Assembly: GCF_000741785.1 (NCBI RefSeq)
Contig: NZ_JGZP01000006.1
Coordinates: 23,987 to 87,986, forward strand
From: Bifidobacterium stellenboschense
GTDB lineage: Bacteria; Actinomycetota; Actinomycetes; Actinomycetales; Bifidobacteriaceae
Direction: 5' to 3'
Length of the DNA stretch: 64,000 bases
This document shows positions 1-9,485 of the stretch, in pieces. The notes beneath the pieces were generated by a model. That model worked only from the letters and a program-made list of their open reading frames with translations, did not search any database and was not told the origin of the DNA. A program made the position numbers and the translations under genes. Position 1 is the first letter of the stretch. The number at the start of each line of letters is the position of its first letter.

Positions 1-853
1 GCAGCGCCGTCGTCGTCCACAGGTCGTGCCCGTAGTCGACGGTCGTGATGAACGCGACCGACGCGAGGACGAGCGCCACCGTGGCGACGACGAGTGCGGC
101 GATGCGTTCGAAATCCGGCGCTCGACGGCGTGCGTCCGTGGACGGCAACGCCGCGAGCAGGACCGCCGTGATGCCCGCGAGCGTGCTTTCGACGGTGAAC
201 CGTTGCGCATGGTCCGGAAGCGGCAGCGCATACGCCATCAGCATGACGGCGACCGGCATCGCGAACACGGCGTACAGCGAATACGCGCGCAACGGCGGCA
301 ATCCGCCGGGCAATGGGATGCGCCGCAGTCCGAGACCCGCGCCCGCGACGGCGAACAGCAGCGCACCGGCGGCGAGCGACGCGAGCTCGCCGGAGACGCG
401 CGGCCCGCCGATCGTGGAGATGAGGATCGCGCCGATGGCGAGCGCGATGAGTCCCGCCCACGCGAGTCCCTCCGCGGTGACGCGCAGCCGCGGCGTGAGC
501 ACGACGGCCACGACGACGGCGACCGCGCCGACCACGATCACGCATGCGGCGCGGCCCACGTCGCCGAGCAGTCCGTAGGCGAACCATGCGAACGCGAACA
601 CGGCGATGACGACGAGTATGACGCCGAGCACGAGCAGCAGCGTCTGGATGGTGGACCGGCGCGGCGGCTGCGCGGGTGCGTCCGGTCGGGCGGATGGCTG
701 CGGTTGTGATGGTGCCGGTGGCGTCGGTGATTGGGGGAATCCCGGTGCCGCTGGTGGCTGCGGTGACTGCTGTGGTTGCGGCGTCGTCGGCGATTGCGCG
801 GATGGCGGCGCTTGTGCTGGTTGTGCTGGTTGCGGTGATTGCTGTTGCGTCAT
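1..853 (-). CDS. Multi-pass membrane protein with Pro/Gln-rich N-terminus (3' end cut by window edge)
   Basis: Read on the minus strand from ATG at 853, with an AAGGGGA ribosome-binding site about 6 bases upstream. The 284 visible residues run off the window with no stop. Residues 1 to about 68 are almost entirely Pro, Gln, Ala and Ser, a disordered cytoplasmic tail. A series of hydrophobic helices follows, starting near TLLLVLGVILVVIAVFAF, with further helices rich in Ala, Val and Leu and short Arg-containing loops. This resembles the large actinobacterial polytopic membrane proteins of unknown function (DUF2157/SCO7613-like), but I cannot assign a family with certainty. No catalytic motif is visible. 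It is divergent from proS and so has its own promoter in 854-992. Confidence 0.7.
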   Translation of the reverse strand, partial: MTQQQSPQPAQPAQAPPSAQSPTTPQPQQSPQPPAAPGFPQSPTPPAPSQPQPSARPDAPAQPPRRSTIQTLLLVLGVILVVIAVFAFAWFAYGLLGDVGRAACVIVVGAVAVVVAVVLTPRLRVTAEGLAWAGLIALAIGAILISTIGGPRVSGELASLAAGALLFAVAGAGLGLRRIPLPGGLPPLRAYSLYAVFAMPVAVMLMAYALPLPDHAQRFTVESTLAGITAVLLAALPSTDARRRAPDFERIAALVVATVALVLASVAFITTVDYGHDLWTTTAL

Positions 854-992
854 TGCTTGTCCCCTTCGTATATCCCCCTCCATTCTCCCACGTGGCTGAC
901 GAAATTCCAAGATTCGTCACCTGTCGCCGTGGGGCGGCCCGGAAGCCGCCGGCGGCAGGGGGAGAACCGCGGTTAGTGCTATCGTGGAGCGC

Positions 993-2795
993 ATGACTTC
1001 CAATACCCTTCGTATGTCTACTTTGTTCCTGCGCACGCTGCGCGAGGACCCCGCCGACGCCGACGTTGATTCGGCGAAGCTGCTGCAGCGCGCCGGCTAC
1101 ATCCGCAAGGCCGCGCCCGGCATCTGGACCTGGCTGCCGCTGGGCCTCAAGGTCCTCAACAAGATCGAGGAGATCATCCGCGAGGAGATGGCCGGCATCG
1201 GCGCCCAGGAGGTGCACTTCCCGGCCCTGCTGCCGCGCGAACCGTATGAGGCCACCCACCGTTGGGAGGAGTACGGCGACAACATCTTCCGTCTCAAGGA
1301 CCGTCACAAGGCCGACTACCTGTTGGCCCCGACCCACGAGGAGATGTTCACCCTCCTCGTCAAGGACATGTACTCGTCCTACAAGGATCTGCCGGTCACG
1401 CTCTACCAGATTCAGACCAAGTACCGCGACGAGTTCCGTCCGCGCGCGGGCCTGATTCGCGGCCGCGAGTTCATCATGAAGGATGCCTACTCGTTCAGCA
1501 TCGACGAGGAGGGCCTGAAGAAGGCGTACTACGACGAGCGCGGCGCCTACGAGCGCGTCTTCCAGCGTCTCGACCTGAAGTACGTGCCGGTGTTCGCGAT
1601 GTCCGGCCCGATGGGCGGCTCCGCGTCCGAGGAGTTCCTCGCGCCGATGCCGATCGGCGAGGACACGTTCGCGCTCGCCCCGTCCGGCAAGGCGTGGAAC
1701 GTGGAGGCGCTGCACACGCCCGAACTGCCCGAGATCGACGCGTCCGACACCCCGGCCGCGCACAAGGAGGCCACGCCGGACGCGAAGACCATCGACAAGA
1801 TGATCGGACGCGCCAACGCCGACCATCCGCGCGCCGACGGCCGCGAATGGTCCGCCTCCGACATCCTCAAGAACGTGGCGATCACCATCAAGCACCCCGA
1901 GGACGAGGAGCACGACGAGCCGTGGCGCGAAGTCGTCGTCGTCGGCGTGCCCGGCGACCGCACGGTCGACATGAAGCGTCTCGAAGCGCAGTTCGCGCCC
2001 GCCGAGATCGAGGAGGCCACCGAGGACGATCTCAAGAAGCACCCGGAGCTGGTGCTCGGCTACATCGGACCGATGGTGCTCGGCCCGCAGGCCGAGAAGG
2101 CCGGCGTCGAGAACCCGTGCCGCTACTTCGTGGACGCCCACGTGGTCAAGGGCTCCGCCTGGTTCACCGGCGCCGACGAGCATGAGGTCGACTACTACGA
2201 TCTCGTCTACGGCCGTGACTTCGAGGCCGACGGCACCGTCGAGGCCGTCGAGGTCCGCCACGGCGACATGAGCCCGGACGGCTCCGGCCCGCTGAGCTTC
2301 GAGCGCGGCGTCGAGATCGGCCAGGTCTTCCAGCTCGGTCTCAAGTATTCGAAGGCCCTGGGCCTCAAGGTCCTCGACCAGAACGGCAAGGCCGTCCCCG
2401 TGTGGATGGGCTGCTACGGCATCGGCGTCTCCCGCGTGCTCGCCTGCATCGCCGAGACGCATCACGACGAGCGCGGCCTCGCCTGGCCGAAGGTCTGCGC
2501 CCCCGCCCAGGTGCACGTGGTCGCCACCGGCAAGAACGCCGAGGCGTTCGACGGCGCGGAGAAGCTGGTCGAAGAGCTCGAGGCGAACGGCGTCGAGGTC
2601 ATCTACGACGACCGCAAGAAGGTCTCCCCGGGCGTCAAGTTCAAGGACGCCGAGCTCATCGGCGTGCCCGTCATCGCCGTGGTCGGCCGCGACTTCGTCA
2701 ACGACGGCACCATCGAGATCCGCGACCGCGACGGCGAGAACAAGGTGGTCGTCCCGGCCGCCGACGCCGTCAAGGAGCTGCTCGAGCGCCTGTAA
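993..2795 (+). CDS. proS: Proline--tRNA ligase (ProS)
   Basis: Charges tRNA-Pro with proline in the cytoplasm. The 600-residue product has the long bacterial ProS layout: class II catalytic core, motif 2 as [17 protein letters not shown] near residues 143-160, an inserted editing (YbaK-like) domain at roughly 225-410, motif 3 as [12 protein letters not shown] near 475, and an anticodon-binding domain to the end. The editing domain would clear mischarged Ala-tRNA-Pro. ATG at 993 is preferred over the in-frame GTG at 984 because the protein then begins MTSNTLRMS, the usual start for this family in bifidobacteria as I remember it. It stands alone and is followed by a strong hairpin at 2871-2907. 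Confidence 0.97.
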   Translation: MTSNTLRMSTLFLRTLREDPADADVDSAKLLQRAGYIRKAAPGIWTWLPLGLKVLNKIEEIIREEMAGIGAQEVHFPALLPREPYEATHRWEEYGDNIFRLKDRHKADYLLAPTHEEMFTLLVKDMYSSYKDLPVTLYQIQTKYRDEFRPRAGLIRGREFIMKDAYSFSIDEEGLKKAYYDERGAYERVFQRLDLKYVPVFAMSGPMGGSASEEFLAPMPIGEDTFALAPSGKAWNVEALHTPELPEIDASDTPAAHKEATPDAKTIDKMIGRANADHPRADGREWSASDILKNVAITIKHPEDEEHDEPWREVVVVGVPGDRTVDMKRLEAQFAPAEIEEATEDDLKKHPELVLGYIGPMVLGPQAEKAGVENPCRYFVDAHVVKGSAWFTGADEHEVDYYDLVYGRDFEADGTVEAVEVRHGDMSPDGSGPLSFERGVEIGQVFQLGLKYSKALGLKVLDQNGKAVPVWMGCYGIGVSRVLACIAETHHDERGLAWPKVCAPAQVHVVATGKNAEAFDGAEKLVEELEANGVEVIYDDRKKVSPGVKFKDAELIGVPVIAVVGRDFVNDGTIEIRDRDGENKVVVPAADAVKELLERL

Positions 2796-2826
2796 GCCGC
2801 GATCGTCGCGATTCATCGCAATCGCC

Positions 2827-2859
2827 GTGACGCCGATCACGTGACGTCGATCACGTGAC
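2827..2859. repeat. 14-bp tandem repeat, 2.4 copies
   Basis: GTGACGCCGATCAC at 2827-2840 is followed directly by GTGACGTCGATCAC at 2841-2854 and a partial GTGAC at 2855-2859. It lies between the proS stop and its terminator. No function is evident. Confidence 0.6.
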
Positions 2860-2870
2860 AGCAATCCGCC

Positions 2871-2907
2871 AAGTGCCGTGGCCCGCCTCCCGCGGGCCAC
2901 GGCACTT
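2871..2907 (+). terminator. proS terminator hairpin
   Basis: A perfect 16-bp stem: AAGTGCCGTGGCCCGC at 2871-2886 pairs with 2892-2907 around a 5-base loop. No clear T-run follows, as is common in high-GC actinobacteria. It sits 75 bases after the proS stop. Confidence 0.8.
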
Positions 2908-2973
2908 GTGGTAACGGCGGTAACGGCGACGATGGCACCTATGATGAGGAAGACGGATAAGGAGACAACCATC

Positions 2974-3843
2974 ATGACGAACACCCCCGCGAAGACCTTC
3001 CACACGCCCCTCGTCACCCTGAACGACGGGCATCTCATCCCGCAGATCGGCCTCGGCGTGCTGCGCATCGACGACGAAGGCGTCGTGCCCGTCGTCGAAA
3101 GCGCGCTCGAAGCCGGCTACCGCCACATCGACGGCGCCGCCGGCTACAACAACGAGGCGGGCGTGGGCCGCGCGCTCGCCGCCACCGGCTACAACACGGG
3201 CGAGCAGCGCAAGAGTCTGTGGCTCACCACCAAGCTGCGCGACTCCCAGCAGGGCTACGATTCCGCGCTCAAGGCGTTCGACGACTCCCTCGCCAAGCTC
3301 CAGGTCGACTACGTGGACATGTACATGATCCACTGGCCCACGCCGTTCGACTGGCGCAGCGGCGAGACGTGGAAGGCGTTCACGAAGCTGCGCGAGGAGG
3401 GCCGCGTCAAGACGCTCGGCGTGTGCAACTTCCTGCCCGAGCACCTGGAGAGGCTGCACGAGGAGACCGGCGAATGGCCGGCCATCGACCAGATCGAACT
3501 GCACCCCACGTGGCAGCAGCGCGAGGTCGTCGCCTTCTGCAAGGCGCACGGCATCGCCGTCGAAGCGTATTCGCCGATGGCCCGCGGCGCCGACCTCAAT
3601 GCCGGCGACGGCACGATCGAGCGCATCGCCGCGGCGCACGGCGTCACGCCCGCTCAGGTGATCCTGCGCTGGCATATCGAGAACGGCACGATCATCATCC
3701 CCAAGTCCGTGCACGCGGACCGTCAGCGCCAGAACCTCGACCTGTTCGGTTTCGTGCTCGAACCGGCCGAACACGCCGCGATCGACGCGCTCGACGGTCC
3801 CACCCGCGCCGGTCACGACCCCCTCACCTTCACCTACGCGTGA
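2974..3843 (+). CDS. Aldo/keto reductase (2,5-diketo-D-gluconate reductase type)
   Basis: A 289-residue NADPH-dependent oxidoreductase of the AKR3/AKR5 type, reducing an unidentified aldehyde or ketone. The catalytic tetrad can be seen: Asp and Tyr in HIDGAAGYNNE, Lys in LTTKLRD, and His in YMIHWP. The C-terminal cofactor-binding stretch reads IIIPKSVHADRQRQN. ATG 2974 is chosen because AAGGAGACA lies 8 bases upstream; an upstream in-frame start would read through the terminator hairpin. Its stop overlaps the start of the next gene by four bases (GTGA), which suggests coupling to a secreted nuclease, an odd pairing. A related reductase lies at 61485-62423. Confidence 0.92.
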   Translation: MTNTPAKTFHTPLVTLNDGHLIPQIGLGVLRIDDEGVVPVVESALEAGYRHIDGAAGYNNEAGVGRALAATGYNTGEQRKSLWLTTKLRDSQQGYDSALKAFDDSLAKLQVDYVDMYMIHWPTPFDWRSGETWKAFTKLREEGRVKTLGVCNFLPEHLERLHEETGEWPAIDQIELHPTWQQREVVAFCKAHGIAVEAYSPMARGADLNAGDGTIERIAAAHGVTPAQVILRWHIENGTIIIPKSVHADRQRQNLDLFGFVLEPAEHAAIDALDGPTRAGHDPLTFTYA

Positions 3844-4598
3844 GCCGTCGTCATCATTCGCGTTTCCGTCGTCGCCGCTTCAGCGCGGAACGGCTCGTCG
3901 AGCGTCTGCTGATCCTCGTCATCCTCGCGGCGCTCGCCGGCGCGGTGGTCGGTCTCGGATTGCCGGAGATCAGTCCGACCGTCGCGAAGATCACCGGCGA
4001 GCGGGCGGCGACCGGACAGGCCGCCGACGTGCTCGCCACGCTCGCCGTCGACGACGATCCGAACGCGTCCGGCTACAGCCGTGACGCGTTCGGCTACCGT
4101 GAGACCGACGATGACGGCGACGGCTGCGACATCCGCGAGGACATCCTCGCCCGCGACCTGAAGGATGTCACGTTCAAGGGCGCGACCGGCCGGTACGCGT
4201 GCACGGTCGCGTCCGGCACGCTCGACGACCCGTACACCGGCAGGACGATCCGGTTCACGCGCGGCGCGACCACGTCCGCCGCCGTGCAGATCGACCACGT
4301 GGTCGCGTTGGAGAACGCGTGGCAGTCGGGCGCGCGCGGCTGGGACACGGCGAAACGATACCGCTACGGCAACGACCCGTACAATCTGCTCGCGGTCGAC
4401 GGCCCCGCCAATCAGGAGAAGGGATCCGCGTCCGCCGCATACTGGCTGCCGACGAACGGCGCCTACCGATGCGACTACGTGGCGCGGCAGATCGGCGTCA
4501 AATCGAAATACGGTCTCACCGTCACGTCGGCCGAAAAGGACGCGATGCTCGCCGTCCTCCACGCCTGCCCCGGCCAGACGGTCCCCGCCGACCAGTGA
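3840..4598 (+). CDS. Secreted or membrane-anchored HNH-type nuclease (GmrSD C-terminal/DUF1524-like)
   Basis: A 252-residue protein with a basic N-terminus (SRRHHSRFRRRRFS) and one hydrophobic segment near residues 20-38 (LLILVILAALAGAVVGLG), so it is probably exported with a signal anchor. The nuclease core is recognisable: QIDHVVALENAW supplies the His of the beta-beta-alpha metal finger, and DPYNLLAVDGPANQEKG has the Asn and Lys of the DUF1524/HNH fold. Four Cys could form disulphides outside the cell. The GTG at 3840 overlaps the preceding stop, so translation is coupled to the aldo/keto reductase. A role in extracellular DNA breakdown is inferred from the domain only. Confidence 0.82.
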   Translation: MSRRHHSRFRRRRFSAERLVERLLILVILAALAGAVVGLGLPEISPTVAKITGERAATGQAADVLATLAVDDDPNASGYSRDAFGYRETDDDGDGCDIREDILARDLKDVTFKGATGRYACTVASGTLDDPYTGRTIRFTRGATTSAAVQIDHVVALENAWQSGARGWDTAKRYRYGNDPYNLLAVDGPANQEKGSASAAYWLPTNGAYRCDYVARQIGVKSKYGLTVTSAEKDAMLAVLHACPGQTVPADQ

Positions 4599-4627
4599 GA
4601 CGGCGCCGGCGATCCGATGCCGATGAT

Positions 4628-6001
4628 TCAGCGCTCCGGATCGTCCAGCAGCGGCGCGCGCCCCGCATCGTATTCGCGCAGCAGCCGACGCAGCAGGAAC
4701 GTGGTGAAATACGGCGCGGTGAACACGTGTTCGCTGCTGCCGATGTTGCCGGCATGCAGTTTGACGCCGAACCGGATCTCCGGGTACGAGTCCGAGGCGA
4801 TGAGCGTGCGCATCGACTTCGCCGTGCCCTTGCGCGCCTTCACTTCGACCGGCACCAGCCATTCGTGGGTGCGTACGAAGAAGTCCTGTTCCAGCGTGGA
4901 ATCCTCCTTCTTGTAGTAGTAGAGTCCATAGCCGGATTTATGTAATGCCTCGGCGGCGATGCTCTCATACAACGCGCCCTTGTAGACGCCGAGGTTGCGG
5001 TTGGCGCGAAGATCGTCGCTCGCCTCGTCGTCCAGCATGGCGACGAACAGGCCGGTGTCTCCGAAATAGAGCTTGAACTTGTTCTCGTCGTAGTTGCCTT
5101 TGAGCGGCAGCTCCGGGTAGGACAGGCAGCGGCAGACGTTCACCATGCCGGACGACTCCAGCCATTCGACGCATCCGCGATAGTCCCTGAACCGGGCGCC
5201 GCGCGCCACCTTGCTGATCTGGAACTTCTTGTTCTCCTTGGCAAGCTGCACGGGGATGTGGTTGAACACGTTGAGGATGCGCGCCTGGTCGAGCCCCTCG
5301 ACGTACTTGCGGATGTCCTCCTGATAGTCGACGATGAGCTGCCGTTGCATCCGCAGCGTGCCTTCGAAGGTCCCGGTGCGGATGGACGAGGCGACGACCG
5401 CGGGCATGCCGCCGAGCACGCAGTAGTCGAGGAACAGCGAGGAGAAGGTGCTCATCTCCACCTGGCTGAACGGCCGAGCCTCGCACAGGTGGGCGAGCAT
5501 CCCGTCCGCGGTGTCCTCGCCGTATCCGCGCGCCCACAGGTATTCCTCGAAATCCATCGAATACATCTCGTAGTCGGTCTTGTAGCCGACGCTGTTGCTT
5601 TCGATCCGCCGATACCCGATGCCGAGCATCGAACCGCTGCAGATCACGTCGAATCGCCCGTCGATCGCGAAGAACTTGAGCGTGGTCGCGATATCCGGAT
5701 GCGCTTGGATCTCGTCGAAGAACAGGAGCGTCTCGCCGGGGAGGAACCGTTTCGACGGATCGATGAGGGAGATGCTGCGGACGACGGCGTCCGCGCCGTA
5801 GCCGTCCGCCGTGATCGCGCGGTATTTCGGTTCCTCCACGAAGTTGATCTCCACGACGTTCGCGTAGTGGGCGCGCGCGAAACGACGGATCGTCTCGGTC
5901 TTGCCGACCTGGCGCGGTCCCTTGACGATGAGGGGAAGCCGGTGCGGGTCCGATTTCCATGCTCCGAGGAAGTCGTCCGCATGGCGTTTGAGATAGGTCA
6001 T
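4628..6001 (-). CDS. AAA family ATPase with C-terminal DUF4143 domain
   Basis: A 457-residue member of the AAA_14/DUF4143 family, abundant in bifidobacteria and other gut bacteria with unknown function. Walker A is GPRQVGKT near residue 30. Walker B is LLFFDEIQAHPD near 95. A sensor-like CSGSM follows. The C-terminal DUF4143 part carries the nuclease-like EVKARKGTAKSMR and the LEQDFFVRT that usually precedes it. ATG at 6001 is chosen because AAGGTGAGGAG lies just upstream; a GTG at 6010 is possible. The promoter region carries three copies of a direct repeat (see 6051-6157). It is convergent with the nuclease gene, 29 bases away. Confidence 0.93.
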   Translation of the reverse strand: MTYLKRHADDFLGAWKSDPHRLPLIVKGPRQVGKTETIRRFARAHYANVVEINFVEEPKYRAITADGYGADAVVRSISLIDPSKRFLPGETLLFFDEIQAHPDIATTLKFFAIDGRFDVICSGSMLGIGYRRIESNSVGYKTDYEMYSMDFEEYLWARGYGEDTADGMLAHLCEARPFSQVEMSTFSSLFLDYCVLGGMPAVVASSIRTGTFEGTLRMQRQLIVDYQEDIRKYVEGLDQARILNVFNHIPVQLAKENKKFQISKVARGARFRDYRGCVEWLESSGMVNVCRCLSYPELPLKGNYDENKFKLYFGDTGLFVAMLDDEASDDLRANRNLGVYKGALYESIAAEALHKSGYGLYYYKKEDSTLEQDFFVRTHEWLVPVEVKARKGTAKSMRTLIASDSYPEIRFGVKLHAGNIGSSEHVFTAPYFTTFLLRRLLREYDAGRAPLLDDPER

Positions 6002-6050
6002 GCTCCTCACCTTTCACGAATCGTTGCCATATGGCCGATTGTACACTTTC

Positions 6051-6157
6051 ATGAGGGAGATTATCGTGGTGAAGCACATTTCCTGAGTGACTTCTGTGAT
6101 TATTCCACGATTATATGAGGGAGATTCCATAAGTTTGACACATTGTATGAGGGAGAT
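6051..6157 (-). promoter_or_regulatory. Promoter region of the AAA/DUF4143 gene with three direct repeats
   Basis: The 12-mer ATGAGGGAGATT (last base variable) occurs on the plus strand at 6051-6062, 6115-6126 and 6147-6158. On the minus strand, the direction of the ATPase gene, two copies run straight into a -10-like hexamer: CTCCCTCATATAAT (TATAAT at 6115-6110) and CTCCCTCATACAAT (TACAAT at 6147-6142). The repeat is therefore built into tandem promoters, as an operator would be. Confidence 0.65.
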
Positions 6158-6243
6158 GGGGTTGTGCGCGGGGCGGCGGGTTGCGTCGCGCAATATGGGT
6201 GCGCTATACCGGTGTGCGGTAATCGCGAGGGGGAGTGCGGCAA

Positions 6244-7755
6244 GTGCAGGATACCGGTATTGAGGATAATGCGGCGCGCAAGGCGTTGAACGATGATCGC
6301 GTCGTGGACGGCGCGAAGGCGACGAACGATCCGACCGTCGCGAACGCGCGACGGCAGGGACGCGGCTACGGACGCGGGCACGCGGTGCGCGCCGCGGCCG
6401 CCGCATCCGCCGGCAAAGGCTACGGACGCCGGCACAGCGTCGACAAGCACCGCGACTACGTGAAGGCCGGCGGGCCGGAACGCGTCGAATCGGAGCTGGT
6501 GAAGGAACGCCAGCGCGCACGTCACGAGGCGGGCGTCGTTCGCCACGGCCATTCGCTGGCGAGCATCCTGGGACCTGCGTTCGTGGCTGCCGTCGCCTAC
6601 GTCGATCCGGGCAACGTGGCCGCGAACGTGACCTCCGGCGCCCGCTACGGGTACATGCTCATGTGGGTGCTGGTCGTCGCGAACGCGATGAGCGTGCTCA
6701 TCCAATACCAGTCCGCGAAGCTCGGCATCGTCACCGGGCGTTCGCTGCCCGAACTGCTCGGCTCGCGCATGAGCGACGCCGGGCGCTTCATGTTCTTCAT
6801 GCAGGCGGAGGTGATCGCCATCGCCACCGATCTGGCGGAGCTGATCGGCGGCGCGATCGCGCTGAACCTGCTGTTCGGCCTGCCGCTGTTCGCGGGAGGC
6901 GTGGTGATCGGCATCGTCTCCACCGTGCTGCTCATGTTCGAGGGCGGGCGCACGCACCGCCTGTTCGAGAAGATGGTGATCGCACTGCTGCTGGTCATCA
7001 CGTTCGGGTTCATCGCGGGACTGTTCATCGCGCCTCCCGCGCCGGCCGACGTGCTCGGCGGCCTGGTCCCGCGGTTCTCGAACCGTGATTCCGTGCTGAT
7101 GGCCGCCTCGATGCTCGGCGCGACCGTCATGCCGCACGCGATCTACCTACATTCGACACTGGTCAACGACCATTACGCGGGCGGCGAGGAACGCCCCACC
7201 ACGCGCGAGCTGCTGCACGGCTCGAAGATCGACGTGTTCTGGGCGCTCGTGCTCGCCGGCACCGTGAACCTCGCGCTGCTCATCCTCGCCGCGAACTCGC
7301 TGTACGGCATGAAGGGCACCGATTCGATCAGCGGCGCGCAGCATGCGATCGTGAGCGTGCTCGGCCCGGTGATCGGCACGATCTTCTCGATCGGCCTGCT
7401 CGCCTCGTCGCTGAGCTCCACGTCGGTCGGCACCTACGCGGGTTCGGAGATCATGCACGGATTGCTGCGCATCAAGGCGCCGATGTGGGCATGCCGCGTG
7501 GTCACGCTCGTGCCGGGCCTGATCGTGCTGTGGTTCGCTCCGAACCCCACCGAGGCGCTGGTCATCGGCCAGGTGATCCTCTCAATCGGCATCCCGTTCG
7601 CGATCATTCCGCTGCTGCGCTACACACACGACAGGAAGCTCATGGGCAAGTACGTGGACGGTCCGATCAAACATGCGATCTTCATCGCCGTGGCCGCGCT
7701 GATCGTCGCGCTCAACGTGCTGCTCATCGTGCTCACGCTGCTGGGCATCGCCTAG
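6244..7755 (+). CDS. mntH: NRAMP-family divalent metal transporter with basic N-terminal extension
   Basis: A proton-coupled Mn2+/Fe2+ importer of the inner membrane. The NRAMP core starts near residue 95. TM1 carries DPGNVAAN with the metal-ligating Asp and Asn, and TM6 carries GATVMPHAIY with the Ala and Met ligands known from NRAMP structures. About eleven helices are visible. The first ~90 residues are an extension not usual in MntH, strongly basic, with two similar motifs (GRGYGRGHAV and GKGYGRRHSV). GTG at 6244 is preferred because the GAGGGGGAG site is 9 bases upstream; GTG at 6235 lies on top of that site. No MntR-type operator could be identified. Confidence 0.92.
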   Translation: MQDTGIEDNAARKALNDDRVVDGAKATNDPTVANARRQGRGYGRGHAVRAAAAASAGKGYGRRHSVDKHRDYVKAGGPERVESELVKERQRARHEAGVVRHGHSLASILGPAFVAAVAYVDPGNVAANVTSGARYGYMLMWVLVVANAMSVLIQYQSAKLGIVTGRSLPELLGSRMSDAGRFMFFMQAEVIAIATDLAELIGGAIALNLLFGLPLFAGGVVIGIVSTVLLMFEGGRTHRLFEKMVIALLLVITFGFIAGLFIAPPAPADVLGGLVPRFSNRDSVLMAASMLGATVMPHAIYLHSTLVNDHYAGGEERPTTRELLHGSKIDVFWALVLAGTVNLALLILAANSLYGMKGTDSISGAQHAIVSVLGPVIGTIFSIGLLASSLSSTSVGTYAGSEIMHGLLRIKAPMWACRVVTLVPGLIVLWFAPNPTEALVIGQVILSIGIPFAIIPLLRYTHDRKLMGKYVDGPIKHAIFIAVAALIVALNVLLIVLTLLGIA

Positions 7756-7939
7756 CCGATACGTCCCGGCTCCGAATGTGGCCGATTTGGGCGGCAATCG
7801 GACGAACCGGGTGATTTGCCGGCGCGCGCCGATTACCATGGGGCAGGGTAACGGGGCGCGCCCGCGCATGTCCGTCCTGCGGCGTGCGCCGCGCGACGCC
7901 CCGAGGATGTCCGGATATTCGAATGAAGGATGCAGAACA

Positions 7940-9328
7940 ATGCCGAAGATGTTTGGAACCGATGGTGTCCGCGGACTGGCGAACCGCGATCTGACCGCGC
8001 GCCTCGCGCTCGACCTGGGCGACGCCGCCGTGCGCGTGCTGGGCAAGGCGGGCCAGAAGGACGAGAACCAGCCGGAGGGACGCCGCCGCGCGCTCGTCGG
8101 CCGTGACACGCGCGTGTCCGGCGACTTCCTCGCCTCCGCGCTGTCCGCCGGCATGGCGGCCGGCGGCTTCGACGTGATCGACGCGGGCATCATCCCGACG
8201 CCGGGCGTCGCGTTCCTCACCTCCGTGCTCAACGTGGAGATGGGCGCCGTGATCTCCGCCTCCCACAACCCGATGCCCGACAACGGCATCAAGTTCTTCG
8301 CACGCGGCGGCTTCAAGCTGCCCGACGCGAAGGAGGACGAGATCGAGGCGGTGCTCGGCCAGGACTGGGATCGCCCGACCGGCGCCGGCGTGGGCCGCGT
8401 CAGCCACGACACGGTGACCGCCACCAACCTGTACATTGACCATCTGGTCTCCTCGATCGCCCCGCTCAACCCGGACAAGACGCAGCCGAAGCCGCTGCGT
8501 GGCCTCAAGATCGTGGCGGACTGCGCGAACGGCGCCACCTCCGTCGTCGCCCCCGAGGCGCTGCGCCGCGCCGGCGCCGACGTGATCGTCATCAACGCCT
8601 CCCCGGACGGCTACAACATCAACAAGCATGCCGGCTCCACCCATCCGGAGCAGCTGCAGGCCATGGTCAAGGCCACCGACGCGGTCATGGGCGTCGCGTT
8701 CGACGGCGACGCCGACCGCTGCCTCGCCGTGGACGAGGACGGCAACATGGTCAACGGCGACCAGATCATGGGCATCCTCGCGCGCGCCAAGAAGGAGGCC
8801 GGCAAGCTCGCCGACAACACGCTCGTCGTCACCGTGATGAGCAACCTCGGCCTGAAGCTCGCTCTGAAGGACATGGGCATCAAGACCGTGCAGACCGCCG
8901 TCGGCGACCGCTACGTGCTTGAGGAGATGCTGCGCGGCGGCTACACGCTGGGCGGCGAACAGTCCGGCCACGTCATCAACCGCGAGTTCGCGACCACCGG
9001 CGACGGCACGCTGACCGCCCTCACCCTGTGCAACGAGGTCGTCCGCTCCGGCAAGAGCCTCAAGGAGCTGGCCGCCGACTTCCCGCAGCTGCCGCAGACG
9101 CTCGTCAACGTGCCGAACGTCGACAAGATGGCCGCCACCACCAACGCCAAGGTGCAGGCCGCCGTCGAGAAGGAGACGAAGCTGCTCGGCGAGACCGGCC
9201 GCGTGCTGCTGCGCCCCTCCGGCACCGAGCCGCTCGTGCGCGTCATGGCCGAGGCCGCCACGCAGGAGCAGGCCGACGAGGTGTGCGACCGCCTCGCCAA
9301 GGTCGTCGCCGAGGAACTCGCCCTGTAG
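7940..9328 (+). CDS. glmM: Phosphoglucosamine mutase (GlmM)
   Basis: Interconverts glucosamine-6-phosphate and glucosamine-1-phosphate, the step before GlmU on the way to UDP-GlcNAc for peptidoglycan. The 462 residues match the family. The N-terminus begins MPKMFGTDGVRGLAN. The phosphorylated catalytic Ser is in ISASHNPMPDNG near residue 110. The Mg-binding loop is FDGDADRC near 255. The sugar-specificity loop is GGEQSGHVI, and the phosphate-binding loop near the C-terminus is RPSGTEPLVRV. ATG at 7940 follows AAGGA by 9 bases. It is followed by a 46-bp-arm inverted repeat and then by def. Confidence 0.97.
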   Translation: MPKMFGTDGVRGLANRDLTARLALDLGDAAVRVLGKAGQKDENQPEGRRRALVGRDTRVSGDFLASALSAGMAAGGFDVIDAGIIPTPGVAFLTSVLNVEMGAVISASHNPMPDNGIKFFARGGFKLPDAKEDEIEAVLGQDWDRPTGAGVGRVSHDTVTATNLYIDHLVSSIAPLNPDKTQPKPLRGLKIVADCANGATSVVAPEALRRAGADVIVINASPDGYNINKHAGSTHPEQLQAMVKATDAVMGVAFDGDADRCLAVDEDGNMVNGDQIMGILARAKKEAGKLADNTLVVTVMSNLGLKLALKDMGIKTVQTAVGDRYVLEEMLRGGYTLGGEQSGHVINREFATTGDGTLTALTLCNEVVRSGKSLKELAADFPQLPQTLVNVPNVDKMAATTNAKVQAAVEKETKLLGETGRVLLRPSGTEPLVRVMAEAATQEQADEVCDRLAKVVAEELAL

Positions 9329-9359
9329 CCATCCGATGATCATGCCGCGCTGCCCCTTG

Positions 9360-9469
9360 GCTCCCGCTGGCGGGAGCTGGCAGCCGCAGGCTGACTGAGG
9401 GTGGTTCGGGGCCAGGAGACCGGACCACCCTCGGTCTCACTTCGTTCGACGGCTCCCGCCAGCGGGAGC
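9360..9469. repeat. Structured dispersed repeat, locus A (two 46-bp arms, tails facing inward)
   Basis: Arm 1 (9360-9405) and arm 2 (9424-9469, inverted) are both exactly 46 bp. Each has an outer 18-bp palindrome (GCTCCCGCTGGCGGGAGC), a second hairpin, and an inner GAGGGTGGT tail. The second hairpins differ in sequence but both fold: CAGCC-gca-GGCTG in arm 1 and GTC..AC-gaa-GT..GAC in arm 2. It lies between glmM and def, 14 bases before the def start codon. Other copies are at 14383-14497, 63053-63163 and 63259-63304. Confidence 0.85.
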
Positions 9470-9485
9470 GGCAAAGGACAGATAC

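Noticed and set aside
26..709. Long Arg/Asp-rich open frames on the plus strand at the window start
   Set aside because: They are out-of-frame shadows of the minus-strand membrane protein, whose translation has clear transmembrane helices and a ribosome-binding site.
951..962. GCCGGCGGC-type palindrome before proS as another copy of the dispersed repeat
   Set aside because: It lacks the second hairpin and the GGGTGGT tail; chance similarity in GC-rich DNA.
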